From Pseudomonadales bacterium (GTDB lineage Bacteria > Pseudomonadota > Gammaproteobacteria > Pseudomonadales > Pseudohongiellaceae): DNA of 7,964 nt. Numbering within the stretch: the stretch's first letter is position 1; every line of letters starts with the position of its first letter. Under the pieces are notes generated by a model that saw only the letters and a program-made list of their open reading frames with translations, searched no databases and had not been told where the DNA came from. Below are positions 1 to 4,595 of the stretch, piece by piece. The position numbers and the translations under genes were made by a program. The DNA lies in the NCBI GenBank assembly GCA_031277435.1, contig JAITMI010000099.1:1-7964 (forward strand). The letters are read 5' to 3'.

Positions 1-1206
1 CACCTCGCGTCGCGCTTCCACGTAATCTTGCGCCGGCGCGTTGGCGTAGCGCTCCAGCGAGGCGCGCGTGCTGGGGTGATATTTTTCCGGCTCCCGCGAA
101 AAATACGGCAGGTGGTAGGCATAGGCCTCCGGCCCCCACAAGCGGGCGCCATTGGTTGCTTGCGGCAGGGTGACATCCTGCGTGCCGGCGGTGAGCGAGC
201 GTAAGACTTCGATGGCCTGATTCAACGCACTCTCCACTTCTGGATCGAGATTCTCAAAATACGTACCGCGCACGATGCCGAGACGCAAACCGGCGGTATT
301 CATGTCCAGCGCGAAGGTGTAATCCGGCACTTCGCGCTGGCTGGTGGTGGGCTCCAGGGGGTCGTAACCGGCGATGAGGTTCAAGAGCAGCGCGGCATCC
401 TGCACGCTTTTGGCCATCGGCCCTACGTGATCCAACGTCCACGACAGCGTGATGACGCCGCGCGTGCTGACGCGCCCGTAAGTCGGCTTCAAACCAACGA
501 TGCCGCAGTGCGAGGCCGGCATCCGCACCGAACCCGCGGTATCGGTGCCCAGGGCGGCAAAACACAGATCCGCCGCGATCGCCACCGCCGAACCGCCGGA
601 GGAACCGCCGGTGGCATGATCGAGGTTCCAGGGGTTGTGCATGGTGCCGTAATAAGTCGCCGAGGAACTGCCGCCGTAGGCGAATTCATTGAGATTGAGC
701 TTGCCCAAGAGCACCCCGCCCGCCGCCTTCAAGCGCCGCGCCACCTCGGAATCCTCGGTGGGAATGCGGTTTTCGAACAGTTGGCTGGCGCCGGTGGTGC
801 GCAGGCCCGCCGTATCCATGTTGTCCTTCAAGGCGAAGGGCACACCATGCAAAGGCCCGCGCCAATTGCCAGCGCGGATTTCCGCTTCCGCGCGCCGCGC
901 GGCGGCCAGCGCGTCCTCCGCCGCCACGGTGATGAAGGCATGCAGCTCTGGGTTGAGCCGCTCAATGCGCGCCAGGCAGGCTTGCGTCAATTCCACCGGC
1001 GACACTTCCTGAGCGCGCACCCGCCGCGAGGCCTCGGCCAAGCTCAGCGCGGTCAACTCCTCCGCCGCATTTTGCGCGGCGCTCACATGGGGCATCAAAG
1101 CCAGCCCAGCCGCCGCCAGCGTGCCGCCCAATACCGCCCTGCGAGTGGAAGATTGCGGCGCGTCCGCCTGCGCCATCCGATCCTGTGCGTAATCCGCCTG
1201 TTTCAT
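1..1206 (-). CDS. Tat-exported amidase (amidase-signature family), 3' end outside window
   Basis: Hydrolyses amide bonds with a Ser-cisSer-Lys triad. The visible 402 residues are open to the left edge. The amidase signature is clear: FALKDN supplies Lys127, GGSSGGSA supplies cis-Ser202, and GTDTAGSVRMPAS supplies nucleophile Ser226. The 24-residue gap between the two serines is the same as in fatty acid amide hydrolase. The N-terminus carries a twin-arginine signal: STRRAVLGG at 20-28, a hydrophobic run, then a likely cut after VSA (41-43), which points to a periplasmic or secreted enzyme rather than the GatA subunit of tRNA amidotransferase. The start is the ATG at 1206, with GGAG seven bases upstream; Met11 is a less likely alternative. 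It is divergent from the YchJ-like gene. The substrate cannot be read from sequence; peptide amidase or aryl/acyl amidase are options. Confidence 0.93.
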   Translation of the reverse strand, partial: MKQADYAQDRMAQADAPQSSTRRAVLGGTLAAAGLALMPHVSAAQNAAEELTALSLAEASRRVRAQEVSPVELTQACLARIERLNPELHAFITVAAEDALAAARRAEAEIRAGNWRGPLHGVPFALKDNMDTAGLRTTGASQLFENRIPTEDSEVARRLKAAGGVLLGKLNLNEFAYGGSSSATYYGTMHNPWNLDHATGGSSGGSAVAIAADLCFAALGTDTAGSVRMPASHCGIVGLKPTYGRVSTRGVITLSWTLDHVGPMAKSVQDAALLLNLIAGYDPLEPTTSQREVPDYTFALDMNTAGLRLGIVRGTYFENLDPEVESALNQAIEVLRSLTAGTQDVTLPQATNGARLWGPEAYAYHLPYFSREPEKYHPSTRASLERYANAPAQDYVEARREV

Positions 1207-1402
1207 TATTTTTCTCCGAGGGTTGTGGTTGAAATTACCTGCCGGCGTCAGCGCCTGGGCCGAAGATAATACGCCGCGCCGCCGCTGGCCACCCGCGCGC
1301 GTGAAACGGAGCAAAATCTGAGCCAAACTCGCCCCGAAGGCTCCCTAACGCGAAAATTCGCTATATCATCGCCGCCTTGATTTTCATCCGTGTGATACCA
1401 CC
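1207..1402. promoter_or_regulatory. Divergent intergenic region, amidase / YchJ-like gene
   Basis: These 196 bases separate two divergent genes and must hold both promoters. On the + strand TATCAT at 1364-1369 is one mismatch from a -10 box, and the small inverted repeat GCGAA-AA-TTCGC lies just upstream at 1350-1361. On the - strand ATAATA at 1266-1271 reads as TATTAT. No convincing -35 box sits at the right distance from either, so these are only candidates. The YchJ-like start at 1403 has no clear Shine-Dalgarno sequence. Confidence 0.3.
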
Positions 1403-1831
1403 ATGCCCGCCACCACCGACGCCAAACACTGTTACTGCGGTAACGACAAACCCTTTGCCCAATGCTGCGAACCCTTCCTCACCTTCAAGGACAAACCCCG
1501 CAGCGTGCGCCAACTGGTGCGCGCCCGTTACTGCGCCTATGCACTCGGCGCCGGGCATCACCGCGAATTTCTGCTGCGTACCTGGCATCCGGGCACGGTG
1601 CGCGAGGTCAGCGTCGCCGATCTCACTAACGACACCCTGCTCTGGCAGGGCCTGGAAATCCTGCGCGCCGAACAGCGCGATGACCGCGGCGTCGCCGAAT
1701 TCAAGGCGTTTTACCGCCAGGACGAAAACGGGCCGCTCCTGGTGCACCATGAGCGCGCCATGTTCCACCGCATCAAGGGCCTGTGGCTGTATGTGGAAGG
1801 GCAGGTGCGCGAAGGAACGCAGGCGGAATGA
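1403..1831 (+). CDS. YchJ/UPF0225-family SEC-C zinc-motif protein
   Basis: Small cytoplasmic protein of 142 residues; the family has no settled function. An N-terminal SEC-C-like zinc motif is formed by Cys10, Cys12, Cys21 and Cys22 (CYCG...QCCEPF). The NTF2-like body typical of YchJ follows, with LVRARYCAY at 38-46, TWHP at 60-63 and a C-terminal GLWLYVEG at 126-133. E. coli YchJ (about 152 residues) has a second SEC-C motif at its C-terminus; this one stops at the family's W-Y-x-x-G strand and lacks it. The ATG at 1403 is chosen because homology starts just before the first Cys; no good ribosome site is visible. A REP-like hairpin pair follows 48 bases after the stop and may end or stabilise the transcript. 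SEC-C motifs often bind nucleic acid or ribosome partners, but that role here is unproven. Confidence 0.88.
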   Translation: MPATTDAKHCYCGNDKPFAQCCEPFLTFKDKPRSVRQLVRARYCAYALGAGHHREFLLRTWHPGTVREVSVADLTNDTLLWQGLEILRAEQRDDRGVAEFKAFYRQDENGPLLVHHERAMFHRIKGLWLYVEGQVREGTQAE

Positions 1832-1878
1832 TTGGTTTTTTTCCGTCATCCTTAGCGAAAACGGATAACTGAACCACC

Positions 1879-1964
1879 CCTTCCCCCGCAAGCGGGGGAA
1901 GGCGGGGATGGGGGCAAGCGGAATTCAGCCCCCTCCCTAACCCTCCCCCGCGCGCGGGGGAGGG
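1879..1964. repeat. Head-to-head pair of REP-like GC-rich hairpin repeats
   Basis: Two related units face each other. Unit 1, read on the - strand, is a C-rich arm (1914 down to 1901) followed by an 11-bp perfect stem, 1879-1889 with 1892-1902, around an AA loop. Unit 2, read on the + strand, is a C-rich arm (1929-1940) followed by a perfect 24-bp palindrome at 1941-1964. The arms are themselves partly complementary, so the block could fold into one long structure, as in BIME arrangements of REP elements. It lies downstream of the YchJ-like gene and may act in 3'-end protection or termination. No T-tract follows either stem and no REP-associated transposase is in the window. Confidence 0.8.
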
Positions 1965-2014
1965 AACACAGTCAGCGGTAACGAACTTCAACAAACCACG
2001 GAGCAAGCACTCTC

Positions 2015-2425
2015 ATGCGTTTGACCTTCAGCGGCGTCGTGCTGCGTTTCTTCTTCGCGCTGGTATTGGTGCTGTGCACTTACAATCCCAGCGGCTATTC
2101 GTATTTTCACTGGGTGTCCGAGAATTTCGCGCTCACGCCCTATGTAGTGCTGGCGGGCCTGGTGCTTTTGATCGGCTGGGGGTTTTATCTCAAAGCTACC
2201 TTCAATTCGCTCGGCTTGATCGGCGTGCTCGCCTCGATCGCGGTATTGAGCTGTTTTCTATGGCTGGCGGTATCCTGGGGCTGGCTCAGCCTCAGTAATG
2301 TTTCCGCCGTGGCCTGGGCGGTGGAATTATTGCTGGCGCTGCTTTTGACCGTGGGCATGTGCTGGTCCTTCTTCACCCGCCGCGCCAGTGGCCAGCTTGA
2401 TGTGGATGAGATCGAAGATAATTAA
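2015..2425 (+). CDS. DUF6524-like four-helix inner-membrane protein (gene D)
   Basis: Protein of 136 residues with four predicted membrane helices at about 7-23, 42-60, 66-88 and 97-119. A conserved-looking YNPSGYSYFHW segment (23-33) follows helix 1, and a short acidic tail GQLDVDEIEDN (126-136) follows TRRASG. This layout matches my recollection of the DUF6524 membrane family, whose function is unknown; the family name is recalled, not searched. The start ATG is preceded by GGAG at 2000-2003, with a rather long spacing of 11 bases. The gene is convergent with hrpB. Its last 11 codons plus stop are duplicated at 4132-4167, on the far side of the PrsW fusion gene, which suggests the locus was reorganised at this gene's 3' end. 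Confidence 0.75.
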   Translation: MRLTFSGVVLRFFFALVLVLCTYNPSGYSYFHWVSENFALTPYVVLAGLVLLIGWGFYLKATFNSLGLIGVLASIAVLSCFLWLAVSWGWLSLSNVSAVAWAVELLLALLLTVGMCWSFFTRRASGQLDVDEIEDN

Positions 2426-2441
2426 GGAACCTCTGGTATAT
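2390..2441 (+). repeat. Direct repeat D1: 3' end of the DUF6524-like gene
   Basis: This 52-base stretch matches 4132-4183 at 47 positions, offset 1742 bases. It covers the last 11 codons and stop of gene D and 16 bases of trailer with a Shine-Dalgarno-like AAGGA. Within the coding part only two bases differ (2392 and 2413), both synonymous. Similarity ends at 2441. Confidence 0.93.
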
Positions 2442-2492
2442 TTTTAGCGCGGTTCACGGCGCCGAGCCCTTTAGCCAGATACTGGCGGGGTA

Positions 2493-2517
2493 AATTTTTT
2501 GTTCAAAAAATTATAAT
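2493..2517 (+). promoter_or_regulatory. AT-rich inverted repeat overlapping a TATAAT box
   Basis: AATTTTTT at 2493-2500 and AAAAAATT at 2505-2512 are perfect 8-bp arms around GTTC; the outer G and C of that loop also pair, giving 9 bp. The right arm runs into a perfect -10 hexamer TATAAT at 2512-2517, 15 bases before the ATG of the PrsW fusion gene. No TTGACA-like -35 box is seen 16-18 bases upstream. It could be an operator over a weak promoter. Alternatively, with the GCCAG-ATA-CTGGC stem at 2474-2486 and the T-run at 2495-2500, it could be a poor terminator for gene D. Confidence 0.35.
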
Positions 2518-2532
2518 GAGTAATTGCCGATT

Positions 2533-4095
2533 ATGAACTTCTTTCAAGCGACGGGGCAGGCTTTACGCCGCTACTTCGATTTCACCGGGCGCTCATGCCG
2601 TAGTGAGTATTGGTACTTCAATCTGTTTATCGTATTGCTGTGGATACCAGCCTTTGCGGTAGATATGCGATTGGGCTGGGTCGTCAACCAGGCAAACGAA
2701 TTTGGCCCTGTATTCAAACTCACGAATATAGTCACCTTCATACCAGCGAGCGCCGTATGGGTGCGCCGCCTGCATGACTGCGATTGTTCTGGCTGGTGGA
2801 TATTATGCCCGCCAGTCGCGCTGTTTTTTGCCTGCGTCCGGGGAACGCAAGGCGATAACCGCTTCGGCCCCAACCCTCTCGCGCGCGGCACAAGCGCGAA
2901 GCCCATCGCGCCGCAAAGCGCCGCCGAGCGCATCGAAGCGATCACGCGCCTTGCCGAACTCCGCGCCAAGGGCTTCTTGACCGACGAGGAATTCAGCGCG
3001 GAAAAGGCGCGGCTCATGCAAGAAGGCGTGGCGCAAGCCACCGCCTCGCCACAAGAGAATCAGGCATCGGACCCACAGGCCACCGAAGGCGGCGGCGTCG
3101 CCAATTTCATCACCTCGCGCCTGGGGCTAGAGCGAATCGAGCAATTTTCGCTATCCCATTTATTCTCGGAAACATTCAAGAAACACGAGCCAGAGGCAAT
3201 CGAAGACCTGTTCTGCGTTGGCGGCAGCCTGAGTACGCCGCCCTTGACCGAGGCAATGAAAAAATTTCCAACGCCGTGGGTGTTTTTTCGTGCATTACTG
3301 ACCAGCGCCTTCCTTTTTGGCGTATTTTTGGCGATGTTTTATTTGACCAGTAATCTGAAAATGATACCGGGAATCATGATCCTGGGCTCCTTCGCGGTAC
3401 CATTGGCGACGCTCATTTTATTTTTTGAAATGAACAGTCCTAGAAATGTGTCGATGTATCGCGTGCTGTCCTTTGTTTTCGCCGGCGGCACGGCCTCCTT
3501 GTTTTTGACCTTGTTTGTAGTGGATCCGCTGGCGAACTCTCTCCTGGGTGATTACTACAGCATTTTCGGAGCTGGAGTCGCGGGCATCGTCGAGGAAAGC
3601 GCCAAGGTCGCCACGGTCATTTTCCTCTTGAGCCTATTTCCGCCCAATCGCTACCCCTACCGTTTGAATGCCCTGCTATTTGGCGCCGCCGTTGGCGCGG
3701 GATTCGCGGCCTTTGAATCGGCTGGCTACGCGCTTGAGTATGGATTGTTACTCAACGGCGGTGTTGGCGCGATGGTTGGCACCATCCTCATACGCGCTCT
3801 TTTTACGCCGCTGTGCCACATTGCCTGGACCGCGATCACCTGTGCCGCCTACTGGAATGCCAGACAACAGCACGCTTCCGCGCTGGAGGCCGTGGCATCG
3901 CCAATTTTCGTAAAGCTATTTACGGTTCCCGTCGTTCTGCATTTTGCCTGGAATACCGTTGGTATCGTCTGGATACAGATCACGCTTGGCCTCGTTGCCT
4001 GGGTAATTCTCATCAGTCTGATTCAAAGCGGGTTGAAAGATATACAAGTGGAATTACAGGCCCCAAATACTCAAAGCGGCCAAGAAATGGCGTAA
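2533..4095 (+). CDS. DUF805 - SHOCT - PrsW-family intramembrane protease fusion
   Basis: 520 residues in three modules. (1) DUF805 membrane module, 1-116: FTGRSCRSEYWYF, AVWVRRLHDCDCSGWW and the closing GTQGDNRFGPNPL are typical. (2) SHOCT helix pair, about 131-165: LAELRAKGFLTDEEFSAEKARL. (3) After a polar linker, a multi-helix PrsW-type module, about 205-500. It keeps the expected motif residues: GIVEESAK (Glu354, Glu355, Lys358), GAGFAAFES (Glu395), LCHIAW (His429) and HFAWN (His470, Asn474), so it is probably an active metal-type intramembrane protease. PrsW of Bacillus cuts the anti-sigma factor RsiW; no such substrate is encoded here. The ATG at 2533 is preferred over a TTG nine bases upstream because DUF805 proteins begin at this Met; the ribosome site is weak. 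The PrsW part is AT-richer than its neighbours (3301-3360 has 24 G+C of 60), suggesting acquisition. The stop abuts the hrpB-tail remnant with no gap. Confidence 0.88.
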   Translation: MNFFQATGQALRRYFDFTGRSCRSEYWYFNLFIVLLWIPAFAVDMRLGWVVNQANEFGPVFKLTNIVTFIPASAVWVRRLHDCDCSGWWILCPPVALFFACVRGTQGDNRFGPNPLARGTSAKPIAPQSAAERIEAITRLAELRAKGFLTDEEFSAEKARLMQEGVAQATASPQENQASDPQATEGGGVANFITSRLGLERIEQFSLSHLFSETFKKHEPEAIEDLFCVGGSLSTPPLTEAMKKFPTPWVFFRALLTSAFLFGVFLAMFYLTSNLKMIPGIMILGSFAVPLATLILFFEMNSPRNVSMYRVLSFVFAGGTASLFLTLFVVDPLANSLLGDYYSIFGAGVAGIVEESAKVATVIFLLSLFPPNRYPYRLNALLFGAAVGAGFAAFESAGYALEYGLLLNGGVGAMVGTILIRALFTPLCHIAWTAITCAAYWNARQQHASALEAVASPIFVKLFTVPVVLHFAWNTVGIVWIQITLGLVAWVILISLIQSGLKDIQVELQAPNTQSGQEMA

Positions 4096-4135
4096 TCACG
4101 CCCTCGGTTTGGCGCGATACGTCGCGGCGGCGGTC
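4096..4135 (-). pseudogene. Remnant of a diverged hrpB 3' end (H2)
   Basis: Read on the - strand, 4134 down to 4096 encodes TAAATYRAKPRA and a stop. The resident hrpB ends TATATHRAKPRV and a stop exactly 500 bases away (4634 down to 4596). Thirty of 40 bases match. Three of the differing codons are synonymous (CGG/CGC, AAG/AAA, CGA/AGG), the stop is TGA instead of TAG, and the frame and stop position are kept. That pattern suggests the end of an orthologous hrpB from another lineage, not a recent local duplication. Only 12 codons and the stop remain. Its stop touches the stop of the PrsW fusion gene; its inner end runs into the duplicated D tail at a shared GGTC (4132-4135). Confidence 0.82.
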
Positions 4136-4183
4136 AGCTTGATGTGGATGAGATTGAAGATAATTAAGGAACGTCAGTTATAT
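4132..4183 (+). pseudogene. Duplicated 3' tail of the DUF6524-like gene (D2)
   Basis: Reads GQLDVDEIEDN then TAA at 4165-4167, the same peptide end as gene D, with two synonymous base changes. The match continues through the trailer to 4183, just before the GNAT start codon. It has no start of its own and only 11 codons, so it is a scar. It still supplies the AAGGA (4166-4170) upstream of the GNAT gene, which suggests that gene originally sat 18 bases downstream of D in one operon. Confidence 0.9.
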
Positions 4184-4185
4184 AA

Positions 4186-4590
4186 ATGAACGGCAACATT
4201 GAATATCGGCACAATTTTCCTTTGGACCCGCGTGAGGTAGTTCGCGTCTTTGATGCCTCTGGCATCACCAGGCCCACCGCGGACCTGCCACGCATCGCGC
4301 GCATGTTCGCCGCGCCAAGTTTGGTCATCTCCGCCTGGCACGCTGATCGCCTGGTGGGAATAAGCCGCTCACTGACTGATTACAGCTATTGCTGCTATCT
4401 TTCCGACTTGGCCGTCGATAAGCAGTTTCAAGGCCAAGGCATCGGCAAGGAGCTTATCAAACGCACGCAAGCGGTCATTGGCGAGGAAGTGTCTCTCATT
4501 TTGCTGTCCGCTCCTGGCGCCATGTCTTATTACCCAGGCGCGGGCTTTCAAGCGGCGGACAATGCGTTCATTATCAAACGCAAAAGATAA
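4186..4590 (+). CDS. GNAT-family N-acetyltransferase
   Basis: Single GNAT domain of 134 residues, expected to move an acetyl group from acetyl-CoA to an amine substrate in the cytoplasm. The acetyl-CoA pyrophosphate-binding loop is visible as LSDLAVDKQFQGQGIGKELI (72-91), with the Q-x-x-G-x-G pattern at Gln80, Gly83, Gly85. It follows a beta-strand core WHADRLVGISRSLTDYSYC (51-69), and the C-terminal LLSAPGAMSYYPGAGF (106-121) is the usual late strand with Tyr. Many bacteria have a GNAT of this size and wording, but the substrate is unknown. An in-frame TAA directly precedes the ATG. The only Shine-Dalgarno-like site, AAGGA, lies 15 bases upstream inside the D-tail copy, so translation may be weak. 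The gene is convergent with hrpB, with five bases between stops. Confidence 0.9.
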   Translation: MNGNIEYRHNFPLDPREVVRVFDASGITRPTADLPRIARMFAAPSLVISAWHADRLVGISRSLTDYSYCCYLSDLAVDKQFQGQGIGKELIKRTQAVIGEEVSLILLSAPGAMSYYPGAGFQAADNAFIIKRKR

Positions 4591-4595
4591 ATTCC

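Noticed and set aside
427..1269. Long + strand open frame of 280 codons opposite the amidase gene.
   Set aside because: The - strand frame carries the complete amidase signature and a Tat signal; the + frame is Arg/Ala/Gly-rich with no recognisable domain and arises from GC-rich codon bias.
1361..1891. Antisense open frame of 176 codons over the YchJ-like gene, and a + strand frame at 1377-1868.
   Set aside because: Both are frame shadows of a gene with clear SEC-C and NTF2-like motifs.
1773..2006. - strand open frame of 77 codons with SPARGGGLGRG- and PPLAGEG-like wording.
   Set aside because: This is the translation of the REP-like hairpin pair, a familiar source of spurious small proteins.
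2524..2532. TTG start giving three extra residues on the PrsW fusion protein.
   Set aside because: DUF805 proteins start at the Met encoded at 2533, and the only GAG upstream is too close to the TTG.
2516..2536. Six-codon open frame MSNCRL whose TGA overlaps the ATG of the PrsW fusion gene as ATGA.
   Set aside because: It could be a coupled leader peptide, but it lacks a ribosome site, and such short frames are expected by chance.
2431..4134. Transposon or integron cassette origin for the PrsW segment.
   Set aside because: No terminal inverted repeats, attC-like fold, integrase or target duplication is seen; the edges are host-gene tails instead.
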